Assembly: GCA_051866775.1 (NCBI GenBank)
Contig: JBJDXR010000018.1
Span: forward strand, 1 to 49,515
DNA: 49,515 bases
DNA from: RUG626 sp051866775
GTDB taxonomy: Bacteria > Bacillota > Clostridia > Oscillospirales > Oscillospiraceae
Reading direction: 5' to 3'
The notes under the pieces were generated by a model. The model was given only the letters and a program-made list of their open reading frames with translations, ran no database searches and had not been told where the DNA came from. The position numbers and the translations under genes were made by a program. How positions within the stretch are numbered: position 1 is the first letter of the stretch; each line of letters opens with the position of its first letter. This document shows, piece after piece, positions 8,174 through 16,586 of the stretch.

Positions 8174-9076
8174 TTAATTATCTGAGGGGAATTCAAACTT
8201 ATCCTTATATATGCGCGTGGTAGTCTCAATAAAGGCGGTCGTAGCATTAGATATATTGTCCTTCCTGTAGCACAGACTGACGGCTGTGGCGACGGGAGGA
8301 TCGATATCAACTAATTTTATATTGTCGTGGGGCGGAAGGTGCCTCTTGGCGACAATACTGACGCCTTGCTTTCTTTCCACAAAATGAAAGATGTTTTCAC
8401 AGCTGGGACTTGTAAAAATTATGTTCGGCTCGAAGCCCGCGCGGCGGCAGCCCTCAAGGGAAAGATCGTAAACGATGGTTCCCTCCGGAAGAAATAGGAA
8501 CGTGGAGTCCTTAAGCTCAGAAAGCGAGATATTATCCTGTCCGGCAAGCGGATGGTCTGGTGGAAGAGCAGCGGCCAGATAGTCAATTTCAATGGGGACC
8601 TTTTCGTAAAGATCAGAGTCGGTTTCAATACTGTCGTGGATTATGATAATATCACATTTTTTGTCGATAAGACGTTTCTTGAGCTTGGAGACGTCCGAGT
8701 CTATAAGGTTCAGCTGATAATCCGGGTATTCCCTCTGAAAGGCGGTAACGCAGGTTTTGAATATGTGCTCCAGCAGAGGCGTGACGACGCCGACGGTGAT
8801 GATGTCATTATCGATAAGGCGGTTGTGGAGAAGATCCCTTGTGTACTCATTCTGGATGGCCACGATTCTTTCGGCATAGGGAAGAAACTGCTTGCCAAAT
8901 GGGGTGAGCTCTATCTTTCTGGTGGTGCGGATGAAAAGAGAGTGTCCTAATTCAGACTCAAAATTCTTTATGTGCTTTGAAAGGGCGGACTGGGAGATGA
9001 AAAGCTGTTCAGATGCGGCGACGTAGGAACAGGTCTTGGCCAAGATGCAGAACTCGTTAAAATGGTTGATATCCAT
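8174..9076 (-). CDS. LysR-type transcriptional regulator
   Basis: 300 residues, the family norm. The N-terminal winged helix-turn-helix is at about 1-62 (ASEQLFISQSALSKHIKNFE, then LFIRTTRKIELTPFG), followed by a periplasmic-binding-protein-like effector domain (about 90-290). It is divergent from the oligopeptide-type ABC operon across a 504-nt region that holds an inverted repeat, which is the usual LysR arrangement, so control of the neighbouring transporter and hydrolase genes is likely. Its own promoter -35 is overlapped by a consensus cre site. The effector is unknown; it may be the transported compound or its breakdown product. Confidence 0.93.
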   Translation of the reverse strand: MDINHFNEFCILAKTCSYVAASEQLFISQSALSKHIKNFESELGHSLFIRTTRKIELTPFGKQFLPYAERIVAIQNEYTRDLLHNRLIDNDIITVGVVTPLLEHIFKTCVTAFQREYPDYQLNLIDSDVSKLKKRLIDKKCDIIIIHDSIETDSDLYEKVPIEIDYLAAALPPDHPLAGQDNISLSELKDSTFLFLPEGTIVYDLSLEGCRRAGFEPNIIFTSPSCENIFHFVERKQGVSIVAKRHLPPHDNIKLVDIDPPVATAVSLCYRKDNISNATTAFIETTTRIYKDKFEFPSDN

Positions 9077-9170
9077 AGGCTATATATCTCCCTTGAATAA
9101 TATAATAAAAAAGGAGCATCAGGACGATGAAGCTATAAAGCCTGATATCCTGTACACATAGATATATTCT

Positions 9171-9199
9171 ATGATACTTTTTTTAAGGTTAGTTTGCAA
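9171..9199 (-). promoter_or_regulatory. promoter of the LysR gene
   Basis: Read on the minus strand: TTGCAA (9194-9199), 17 nt, TATCAT (9171-9176). The leader to the lysR ATG is about 90 nt. Confidence 0.6.
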
Positions 9200-9209
9200 G
9201 CGTTAACAA
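9194..9209 (+). promoter_or_regulatory. cre site (CcpA-type catabolite response element)
   Basis: TTGCAAGCGTTAACAA fits the Bacillus cre consensus WTGNAANCGNWNNCAW at every position. It covers the -35 of the lysR promoter, which predicts repression by CcpA-HPr(Ser-P). HPr kinase is encoded in this window; CcpA is not seen. Confidence 0.7.
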
Positions 9210-9319
9210 GAAAATTCACAGAAGATATGGAAAAAAGCGGCGATAAAACGGCCGCGGCTTTTAGGCCGGGCATGCGTAAGTGACGGTCAGCGCGAATATA
9301 TTTTAGAAGATTTATTACT

Positions 9320-9359
9320 AATTCTAAAATGGAAAAAGTATCTCGTACAGATTAGAATT
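9320..9359. promoter_or_regulatory. inverted repeat, candidate LysR operator
   Basis: Perfect 8-bp arms AATTCTAA (9320-9327) and TTAGAATT (9352-9359), centres 32 bp apart, about three helical turns. The right arm touches the -35 of the forward promoter, a position suited to activation by a LysR-type tetramer. Confidence 0.45.
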
Positions 9360-9387
9360 GCAAAAGTGTGGCCTTATTGCTTATAAT
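9358..9387 (+). promoter_or_regulatory. promoter of the ABC importer operon
   Basis: TTGCAA (9358-9363), 18 nt, TATAAT (9382-9387). The weak -35 and long spacer suit an activator-dependent promoter. The predicted leader is about 185 nt. Confidence 0.55.
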
Positions 9388-9580
9388 TACAGGTAATAAG
9401 ACCACGGTATTTAAACAAAATGCCGGAAGCACTGCTGCGACGCTAAAAATATTTATTTTGTTTTCTTAAAGGGTGCTTACATATATCATATGTTACAACA
9501 TCGGGAATATATAACGATTATCTTGTGTTATAAGCGCTGTGCGCTATATTAAATATTTATTTTTTCAGGAGGAGAATGAA

Positions 9581-11197
9581 ATGAAAAGACTGTTAGCACT
9601 TGTTCTGTCTCTGCTTCTCTGCGTCTCTGTTCTTGCCGGTTGTTCGGATTCAAATTCGTCAAACGGCAGCGACGGCGGAAAGACCGTTGTAAATGTTGCA
9701 GTAAATGAAGATCCCGGCTCTCTTTCACCGTGGGTCGGCAACAACACCGGACGTATCAACATCCTCGGATCCATCTATCAGCATCTTGTTGAGACCGATG
9801 GTTTTGGCGGAGAGATGGTAGGCATCATCATGGAGTCATATGAGGCTGTTGATGAGCGTACCTTTGATATGAAGATCCGCGAGGGTATCGTTGACACCGC
9901 CGGAAACTCAATTAAGGCCTCCGACGTTGTTTTCAGCTATCAGACCGATATTGACATGGGTTATCACGCGGGACGTCTTGGCTCCATCGAGAGTATTGAG
10001 GCCATTGACGAGTACACCGTCCGCTGGACCTTCAAGACCGTTCCTTATGACGGAGACCTCTGCGCCGTGTGGATCGAGTCATACATAGTTTCTCAGGCTT
10101 CTTACGAGGCGAGCGATGACGAGATGGCCCTTGATCCTGTTGGCTCCACTCCTTATGTCCTCACTGATTACACCACCGGAACCAGCCTCACCCTTGAGAA
10201 GGCCGACAGCTATTGGCAGGCTCCTGAGGATACCTTTGAGCTGTATCAGGCAAACGTGGATGTAATAAACTACAAGATCATCACCGACGTATCCCAGATC
10301 GCCACCGGCCTTAAGACCGGTGAGGTGGATATGACCAACACCATTGCGGCTATTGACCTTGCCTCCTTCCAGGAGGGCGGCGAGTACGCTGACGGCTTCA
10401 CCGTAGTAGAGGAGAGAGCAAACCCCGCGTATATGCTTATGTTCAACTGCAGCGATGATTCTTACTGCAGCAACGTTAACCTCCGTAAGGCTATAAGCTG
10501 CGCCATCAATACCGACCAGATCGTCTCCGGTGTTCTCGGCGGCGCAGGCTTCCGCTTTAATGCGCTTGGTAACCCCAAGTACGGCGACTACAATGATTCC
10601 TGGGGCAAGGATGGATACTTCGAGTATGACATGGACGCCGCAAAGGAGTATCTTGACAAGTTCACTCAGGAGACCGGTGTAAACGCCAGCGATCTGAATC
10701 TGGTCCTTACTCTTAAGGAGGGCACCTACACCTTCGATGAGGAAGTTACAGTTGCTCTTCAGGGCTTCTTGTATGACCTCGGCATCAACGCCACTATCGC
10801 TACCCAGCCGGCCACCACTTACGCTGAGTTTATTGCTGATCCCGGCAACTGGGATCTGGGACTCATCTGCGATAACGGCGCTTCCACCGCGTACCTCATT
10901 CAGTGGTATCAGAATGTGATGCTCCCTGACTATTACGATAATGACGGCGCAGGCCAGAGCCATATCGCCGATCAGACCCTATTCGATATGATCAACAACT
11001 GCCGCACTATCGAGGGACATACTCAGGAGAACATGGATGAGCTTAACGATTATATCAATGATAACTGCTATTTCTACGGACTTTGCGGATATTATGAGTA
11101 TTTCGTGACGACAAACTGGATCACCTCCGTTTGCCACGAGAACCGCAACTGCATAAATCCTGGCGGATGCACCTATGATTGGAGCGCAAAGAAATAA
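9581..11197 (+). CDS. ABC transporter substrate-binding lipoprotein, family 5 (OppA/DppA-like)
   Basis: 538 residues from the ATG at 9581, which follows AGGAGGAG by 6 nt; an upstream in-frame extension is rejected. The signal peptide ends in a lipobox (VLAGC, Cys about 20), so the protein is lipid-anchored outside the cell. The body matches the DppA/OppA family: NEDPGSLSPWVGN near 45, the DMKIREGIV and ASDVVFSY blocks near 100, and LRKAISCAINTDQIV near 310. Codon choice is strongly biased (Ile almost always ATC or ATT), unlike the ATA-rich neighbours, as expected for a highly expressed binding protein. An intrinsic terminator follows it inside the operon. The ligand may be a peptide or another small molecule. 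Confidence 0.94.
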   Translation: MKRLLALVLSLLLCVSVLAGCSDSNSSNGSDGGKTVVNVAVNEDPGSLSPWVGNNTGRINILGSIYQHLVETDGFGGEMVGIIMESYEAVDERTFDMKIREGIVDTAGNSIKASDVVFSYQTDIDMGYHAGRLGSIESIEAIDEYTVRWTFKTVPYDGDLCAVWIESYIVSQASYEASDDEMALDPVGSTPYVLTDYTTGTSLTLEKADSYWQAPEDTFELYQANVDVINYKIITDVSQIATGLKTGEVDMTNTIAAIDLASFQEGGEYADGFTVVEERANPAYMLMFNCSDDSYCSNVNLRKAISCAINTDQIVSGVLGGAGFRFNALGNPKYGDYNDSWGKDGYFEYDMDAAKEYLDKFTQETGVNASDLNLVLTLKEGTYTFDEEVTVALQGFLYDLGINATIATQPATTYAEFIADPGNWDLGLICDNGASTAYLIQWYQNVMLPDYYDNDGAGQSHIADQTLFDMINNCRTIEGHTQENMDELNDYINDNCYFYGLCGYYEYFVTTNWITSVCHENRNCINPGGCTYDWSAKK

Positions 11198-11246
11198 GCT
11201 GCTCCCTGAGCTAATATTACAAAACATTAACTGATCTGCCCTTCAG

Positions 11247-11305
11247 CGGCGCCGGTTACAGATATCAATGTCTGCACATAATGTCTGTTCCGGCGCCGTA
11301 TTTTT
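11247..11305 (+). terminator. intra-operon terminator/attenuator after the binding-protein gene
   Basis: Outer stem CGGCGCCGG / CCGGCGCCG (11247-11255, 11290-11298) extended by ACAGA / TCTGT, then a T run to 11305. It lies 80 nt before the first permease gene and would let binding protein be made in excess over the membrane parts. Confidence 0.75.
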
Positions 11306-11385
11306 AAAGCGTGCCGCGGAAATGAAGGCTTTTAATTTCACGGTGACGTCTCAACGCGCGATTTTTCACTATTTGAGGTGAGCGA

Positions 11386-12363
11386 ATGTTTAAATATATC
11401 ATTAAGCGTATTCTGCTTTTGATCCCCGTTTTGCTAGGCGTATCCCTGGTGATCTTCACGATCATGTATTTTGTCCCCGGAGACCCCGCCCGAACCGTGC
11501 TTCAGGGGACGTCAAATGTCACCGAGGAAATGCTTGAGGCAAAACGCGAGGAAATGGGATTGAACGACCCATTTATAGTACAGTTTGGGCGTTTCCTAAA
11601 GCAAACCTTTATTGATTTTGACATGGGGCAGTCATATATCACAAAGACGCCTGTTTCCAATGAGATAGCGTCGCGCTATCCGAAGACGCTGTCGCTGGCT
11701 TTGTGCTGTATGCTGATGCAGATAATAATCGGAATACCCCTTGGGATTTTGGCGGCGACTCACCAAAACGGGATAGTTGACCGCATATGTATATTGATTA
11801 CGATACTTGGCATATCGCTGCCCCAGTTCTGGGTCGCGCTGATGCTGGTGGCTGCGTTCTCGCTGAAGCTCCATATACTGCCGGCTTTCGGATTCGGCAC
11901 CTTTAAGCACCTTATACTTCCGGTCATCTCACTGTCGCTGAACGGCATCTCCACTATCGCAAGGCTCACAAGGTCCAGCATGCTGGAGGTCATACGTTCT
12001 GATTATGTTGTGACAGCCCGTTCAAAGGGCCTTAAGGAGAGCAGGATAATCCTTGTCCACGCCCTTCCGAACAGCATAATCCCTGTCATACAGTCGCTGG
12101 GAACATCCTTCGGCTCATGCCTTGGCGGCGCGGTGGTCATAGAGAACATCTTCTCAATAGCAGGCATGGGGACCTACCTCACAACGGGAGTTAATAACCT
12201 TGATTACCCGATAGTCAGAAGCTGCGTCATCATTCTCGCGCTTTCGTTCTCTGTTGTAATGCTGATCGTGGATCTTATGTTTGCGTTCGTTGACCCGAGA
12301 ATAAAAGCCCAGTATTCGTCAGGCCCAGTTAAAAAAGTAAAGAAGGTGAAGAGCAATGCCTGA
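11386..12363 (+). CDS. ABC transporter permease, DppB/OppB type
   Basis: 325 residues with six predicted membrane helices. The N-terminal MFKYIIKRILLLIPVLLGVS is typical of DppB. The binding-protein-dependent permease (EAA) loop is at about 205-225 (SDYVVTARSKGLKESRIIL). It forms the membrane channel with the next gene product. GAGGTGAGC precedes the ATG. The 3' end overlaps the next gene by 8 nt. Confidence 0.95.
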   Translation: MFKYIIKRILLLIPVLLGVSLVIFTIMYFVPGDPARTVLQGTSNVTEEMLEAKREEMGLNDPFIVQFGRFLKQTFIDFDMGQSYITKTPVSNEIASRYPKTLSLALCCMLMQIIIGIPLGILAATHQNGIVDRICILITILGISLPQFWVALMLVAAFSLKLHILPAFGFGTFKHLILPVISLSLNGISTIARLTRSSMLEVIRSDYVVTARSKGLKESRIILVHALPNSIIPVIQSLGTSFGSCLGGAVVIENIFSIAGMGTYLTTGVNNLDYPIVRSCVIILALSFSVVMLIVDLMFAFVDPRIKAQYSSGPVKKVKKVKSNA

Positions 12364-13243
12364 GAATGAGATCATGCTTGAGGAAGAGGAATATACCAAA
12401 AAGGGAAGCCAGTTCCTTGAAATAATAAAGCGTGTTTTGAGAAACAAAATGGCGCTCTTTGCTCTTATCCTTTTTGCGGTGATACTTCTTGCCGCGATTT
12501 TCGCGGATTTTTTGGCTCCGTATCCATATGAGCAGATGGATCTTGACAACGCCTACGCCCATCCGTCGGCGGAGCACCTCTGCGGCACCGACCAGCTTGG
12601 ACGCGACGTGTTTTCACGTCTTTTGTACGGCGCCCGGTACTCCTTGGCCCTTGGACTTTTAGCCCAGATATTTACGCTGTTTTTCGGAGTCCTGCTGGGC
12701 TCCATATCCGGTTTTTTCGGCGGCAAGGTCGATCTCACAGTGATGAGGATACTTGATATCTTTGAGGCCATCCCGGGGATACTTCTTGCCATAATAATCT
12801 GTACCGCGCTGGGAAAGGGATTTTTCAATACGGTGATTGCTATGGGCGTCGGCGGTATCCCGATGATGAGCCGCCTGCTGCGCGCCTCGATCCTAACCGT
12901 CCGCGATCAGGAGTACATAGAGGCGGCGGCCTCCATAAACTGCTCAAAGCCGAGGCAGATTTTAAAGTATGTTATACCTAACGCCATATCCCCGCTGATC
13001 GTTGCTTTTACCACCGGCATCGGAGCCACTATCATGCAGGCCGCAAGTCTCAGCTACCTGGGACTTGGCGTCCAGCCGCCCACCCCTGAGTGGGGCGCGA
13101 TGCTGTCAGATACAAGAAGCTATTTCCAGCATTATCCCTATTTGGCGATTTTCCCGGGCGTTGCTATTGCAATAACGGTCTTGTGCATAAACATTGTCGG
13201 TGACGCGCTGCGTGACGCGATGGATCCGAAACTGAAGGATTAA
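12356..13243 (+). CDS. ABC transporter permease, DppC/OppC type
   Basis: 295 residues. The short cytoplasmic N-terminus, first helix near 27-48, and the CGTDQLGRDVFSRLLYGARYSL block near 75 are hallmarks of DppC. The EAA loop is near 190-215 (EYIEAAASINCSKPRQIL). It pairs with the DppB-like protein as the second half of the channel, with overlapping genes and coupled translation. The ATPase gene follows after 12 nt with AAGGAGG. Confidence 0.95.
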   Translation: MPENEIMLEEEEYTKKGSQFLEIIKRVLRNKMALFALILFAVILLAAIFADFLAPYPYEQMDLDNAYAHPSAEHLCGTDQLGRDVFSRLLYGARYSLALGLLAQIFTLFFGVLLGSISGFFGGKVDLTVMRILDIFEAIPGILLAIIICTALGKGFFNTVIAMGVGGIPMMSRLLRASILTVRDQEYIEAAASINCSKPRQILKYVIPNAISPLIVAFTTGIGATIMQAASLSYLGLGVQPPTPEWGAMLSDTRSYFQHYPYLAIFPGVAIAITVLCINIVGDALRDAMDPKLKD

Positions 13244-13255
13244 GGAGGTAAGACT

Positions 13256-14260
13256 ATGTCTGAAAATATAAATAATAACGACCTCCTTCTTTCTGTAAAG
13301 GACCTGGTGGTGGAGTATTCCTCCAATAAAAAGATCGTTCACGCTGTAAACGGCGTATCCTTTGACTTAAAGAGGGGTAAGACGCTGGGTCTGGTGGGAG
13401 AGACCGGAGCTGGCAAGACCACGATAGCAAAATCTATCCTTCGCATATTGCCCCAGCCGCCTGCGAGGATCTGCGGTGGCGAGGTCATAATTGACGGCGA
13501 GGACCTGCTTAAGGCGAAAGAGGAAAAGATGCGCGCTGTTCGAGGAAGAAAGATTTCAATGGTGTTTCAGGACCCAATGACGGCGCTGAATCCCGTTATG
13601 CGCGTCGGAAAGCAGATTGCCGAGGTCGTGAAATTCCACGAGAATGTGAGTTGGCAGGAGGCAAACGAGAAGGCCGTTGAGATGCTCGGGATGGTTGGCA
13701 TCAGCGAGGACCGCTTCAACGAGTACCCCCATCAGTTTTCCGGAGGCATGAAGCAGCGCATCGTAATAGCCATGGCCCTTGCCTGCAACCCGGAGCTGCT
13801 TCTGGCGGATGAGCCGACTACCGCACTTGACGTGACCATTCAGGCGCAGGTGCTGAATATGATGAAGCGCCTTAAGGATGAGCACGGCACGTCGATGATC
13901 CTCATCACACACGATCTGGGCATAGTTGCCGGTACCTGCGATGACGTTGCCGTTGTGTATGCCGGCAAGGTCGTGGAATATGGAAGCAAGGAAGAGATAT
14001 TCGACTTATGTACCCATCCATACACAAAAGGGCTGTTTGGAGCTTTGCCGGACATCAGCAAGAGCGGCGTGCGCCTTGAGCCTATCAAGGGAGTTCCGCC
14101 TGACCCGTCTGAGCTGCCAATAGGCTGCGCCTTCAGTCCGCGCTGCCCGTATGCCACTGCCGAGTGCTGCAAGGAAAATATACAGCCGGTTAATCTTGGC
14201 GGCACCCATATGTGCAGCTGCATCCACACTGATGCGGTCAAAGCCGGAAGGGAGGCATAA
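13256..14260 (+). CDS. ABC transporter ATPase, DppD/OppD type
   Basis: 334 residues. Walker A GETGAGKTT near 48, Q-loop FQDPMTALNP, signature FSGGMKQR near 163, Walker B LLLADEPTTALDV near 184, and H-loop LITHDLGIV. The C-terminal oligopeptide-transporter extension (CAFSPRCPYATAECC) is present. All catalytic residues appear intact. It works with the next ATPase as a heterodimer. Confidence 0.95.
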   Translation: MSENINNNDLLLSVKDLVVEYSSNKKIVHAVNGVSFDLKRGKTLGLVGETGAGKTTIAKSILRILPQPPARICGGEVIIDGEDLLKAKEEKMRAVRGRKISMVFQDPMTALNPVMRVGKQIAEVVKFHENVSWQEANEKAVEMLGMVGISEDRFNEYPHQFSGGMKQRIVIAMALACNPELLLADEPTTALDVTIQAQVLNMMKRLKDEHGTSMILITHDLGIVAGTCDDVAVVYAGKVVEYGSKEEIFDLCTHPYTKGLFGALPDISKSGVRLEPIKGVPPDPSELPIGCAFSPRCPYATAECCKENIQPVNLGGTHMCSCIHTDAVKAGREA

Positions 14261-14261
14261 C

Positions 14262-15218
14262 ATGTCTGCGCTTGTTGAGATAAAAGGACTTAAAAAGTAT
14301 TTTAACCACCCCAGAGGACTCCTTCACGCTGTAGACGACGTCTCGATGAAATTTGAAAAGGGGAGCACAATGGGCGTGGTGGGCGAATCCGGATGCGGAA
14401 AATCCACGCTGGGGCGTACGATAATCCACCTGCATGAGAGCACCGGCGGGCAGATACTCTTTAACGGTGAGGACGTCACCACCGTAAACAGTAAGAAGCT
14501 CAAGGAGCTTCGCCAGAACATGCAGATAATCTTTCAGGATCCGTATTCCTCGCTTAATCCCAGAATGACGGTGGAGGAGACCATACGCGAGCCGCTGCAT
14601 TTGTCTAAGAAATACAGCCGAGCGGAGATAGATAAGGAGGTCCGCCGCGTTATGGATCTTGTGGGCATAGCGAAGCGCTTTCGTATGTCATATCCCCACG
14701 AGATGGACGGCGGCCGCCGCCAGCGTGTGTGCATCGGCCGCGCGCTTGCGACCAATCCGCAGTTTATCGTGTGCGATGAGCCGGTTTCGGCGCTTGACGT
14801 TTCGATCCAGGCTCAGGTTATAAACCTGCTTCAGGATCTTCAGGCTGAGTACGGGCTGACATATATGTTCGTGACCCACGACCTGTCCGTTGTGCACCAT
14901 ATTTCAGATTTTATAAGCGTCATGTATCTTGGACAGCTTGTTGAGACCTGCGCCTCCGAGGAGCTTTTCAGAAATCCGCTCCATCCCTATACAAAGGCGC
15001 TGCTCTCTGCTATCCCGTCCGTTGACATCCATAATCAGAAGGAGCAGATACTTATAAAAGGCGAACTCGTGTCTCCAATAAACCCCAAGCCGGGATGCCG
15101 CTTCGCCACAAGGTGCCCCTATGCAACTGAGGCCTGCGAGCAGCCCCAGCAGCTTATTGACGCGGGGAATAACCATATGGTATCATGCTGCCGTGCCGCG
15201 GAGCTTAATAACGTATAA
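14262..15218 (+). CDS. ABC transporter ATPase, DppF/OppF type
   Basis: 318 residues from the ATG at 14262, one nt after the stop of the DppD-type gene and preceded by GGGAGG; a longer in-frame version inside the upstream gene is rejected. Walker A GESGCGKST near 45, Walker B FIVCDEPVSALDV, H-loop FVTHDLSVV, C-terminal CRFATRCPYATEAC. The signature motif reads EMDGGRRQR where LSGGQ is expected, so the conserved serine is Asp. I believe this variant occurs in some clostridial relatives, but I cannot confirm its frequency. Confidence 0.93.
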   Translation: MSALVEIKGLKKYFNHPRGLLHAVDDVSMKFEKGSTMGVVGESGCGKSTLGRTIIHLHESTGGQILFNGEDVTTVNSKKLKELRQNMQIIFQDPYSSLNPRMTVEETIREPLHLSKKYSRAEIDKEVRRVMDLVGIAKRFRMSYPHEMDGGRRQRVCIGRALATNPQFIVCDEPVSALDVSIQAQVINLLQDLQAEYGLTYMFVTHDLSVVHHISDFISVMYLGQLVETCASEELFRNPLHPYTKALLSAIPSVDIHNQKEQILIKGELVSPINPKPGCRFATRCPYATEACEQPQQLIDAGNNHMVSCCRAAELNNV

Positions 15219-15270
15219 CGTATAATTATTTACGCCGAAATTTGCGGTGTAAAAGGAAAGAAGAAGTGTA

Positions 15271-16548
15271 ATGGAAAAAGAGACTTTTAAACTTTTCGCC
15301 GGCGCCGGCAGCGCGCCTATAAATATCCCAGCTGGGGCGTTTCCCACGCTTGTTGAGGAATACACCGGGGTCCATGACGCGCCCAGCGCCAAGGTGCTCA
15401 TTCTTAAAAGCGGCAGCCTCAAATTTGCAATTGCATATTTTGAGCTTGTTTCGCTTAACGACGATATTGCCGCCTTCAAAAAAATCGTGGCGGAAAAATC
15501 GGGAGCTGACGAGGAAAATGTGTGGATATGTGTCACACATTCCTTGCCGACCCCGCACCTTATGCCACCAGCCGCCGACGCCCCAGCGGAGGTCCATGAT
15601 AGGTTCGGCCTTCTTCACAGGGCGGTGGAGGATGCGCTGATATCCGCCGCTGATAGGGCCGCTGTAAGCGTAAGAGAGGCAAAATTTGCCTTTGGATGCG
15701 GCAGATGTGACATTAACGTCAATAGAAATATTGATTCAAGAGAGGGCGTTTGGCTTGGCTGCAATGACGAAGGCCCGTCGGATAAATCCGTGCCGATCTA
15801 TAAGTTTGAGGACATGGACGGCAGCGTCATAGCGATACTGTTTAACTACAACGCCCAGTGCTCCATCATGGATGATTCCCGCACCACAAGCGGCGACAGG
15901 CTTGTGTCCGCGGACCTTGCTGGGGCGGCCACCGCCTTTGTCGAGCAGGAATTTCCGGGGGCAGTGGCCATGTACTGCCTTGGCTCCGGCGGAGATCAGG
16001 CGCCCGGCTTTAAGGGCTTCAGAACTGTCCGCGGCAGAGGCGGCGTCACAAGAACCATCGACATCCACGAGGCAGGATACATCCTTGTTGAGCTTTTGGG
16101 CGAGCGCCTTGGACAGGAAGTGGTGTTTGCCGCCGAGCGCCTTGAGTGCAGGGAGCTTACCGCGCCGATGCGCACCGGTCACCGTTCCTTTACTTACAGC
16201 GGGCAGTATATCCCTGATATGCGCTCGATCCGCCCGTGCAGGAGCTATGAGTATATAAAGAGAGACGATGTGGAGACGCCTGTGGAGGTGCTGCAGATCG
16301 GCGACGCGGCCATAGTCGGAGTTAAGCCGGAGGTCTGCACCCGCACGGTCATGGAGCTGAAGGAGAGATCTCCCTATGCTATGACGGGCCTTATGACGTT
16401 CGTCAACGGTGGAGCCAAGTACATGCCTGAAAAAGATATGTATGACGCCATAACCTTCCAGTCGATGAATTCACGTTTTGCCAAAGGGACGGCGGAGGTA
16501 TTCCTTGAGGATATCCTAAAACTTCTTGATGATACTAAGAACACGTGA
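15271..16548 (+). CDS. neutral-ceramidase-like protein A (zinc-site residues lost)
   Basis: 425 residues, no signal peptide, so cytoplasmic. It resembles the N-terminal domain of neutral/alkaline ceramidase: GAGSAPINIPAG at the start, VWICVTHSLPTPH near 92, FGCGRCDINVNRN near 141, then SADLAGAATAFVE and SGGDQAPGF near 215-245. By eye, the classical THTHSGPG becomes THSLPTPH and the second zinc histidine becomes Gln (FNYNAQCS). The Glu and Tyr ligands have plausible matches (KPEVCTRT, AKYMPEKD). The nucleophile serine of GDVSPN is replaced by Ala (GDQAPG). It follows the importer genes by 52 nt and is probably part of that operon. The substrate is unknown and hydrolase activity is uncertain. 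Confidence 0.75.
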   Translation: MEKETFKLFAGAGSAPINIPAGAFPTLVEEYTGVHDAPSAKVLILKSGSLKFAIAYFELVSLNDDIAAFKKIVAEKSGADEENVWICVTHSLPTPHLMPPAADAPAEVHDRFGLLHRAVEDALISAADRAAVSVREAKFAFGCGRCDINVNRNIDSREGVWLGCNDEGPSDKSVPIYKFEDMDGSVIAILFNYNAQCSIMDDSRTTSGDRLVSADLAGAATAFVEQEFPGAVAMYCLGSGGDQAPGFKGFRTVRGRGGVTRTIDIHEAGYILVELLGERLGQEVVFAAERLECRELTAPMRTGHRSFTYSGQYIPDMRSIRPCRSYEYIKRDDVETPVEVLQIGDAAIVGVKPEVCTRTVMELKERSPYAMTGLMTFVNGGAKYMPEKDMYDAITFQSMNSRFAKGTAEVFLEDILKLLDDTKNT

Positions 16549-16586
16549 CGGCAATTTTTGAGTTTCATCAGTAAAGGAGAAAAGCT

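Larger units (their letters stand above)
9077..9580. other. 504-nt divergent regulatory region between lysR and the ABC operon
   Basis: No convincing gene. From left to right it holds the lysR promoter with an overlapping cre site (9171-9209), an inverted repeat AATTCTAA / TTAGAATT (9320-9327, 9352-9359), a forward promoter (9358-9387), a second inverted repeat spanning the forward -10 (9368-9378 with 9395-9405), and a leader of about 185 nt rich in A and T before the substrate-binding protein gene. Confidence 0.7.

Noticed and set aside
9490..9552. 20-codon frame in the leader of the ABC operon
   Set aside because: The only purine-rich stretch is 14 nt or more from its ATG, and the sequence shows no leader-peptide character such as a run of one amino acid.
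10079..10963. 294-codon minus-strand frame within the binding-protein gene
   Set aside because: Antisense to a clear lipoprotein gene with biased codons; no start signals or recognisable protein.
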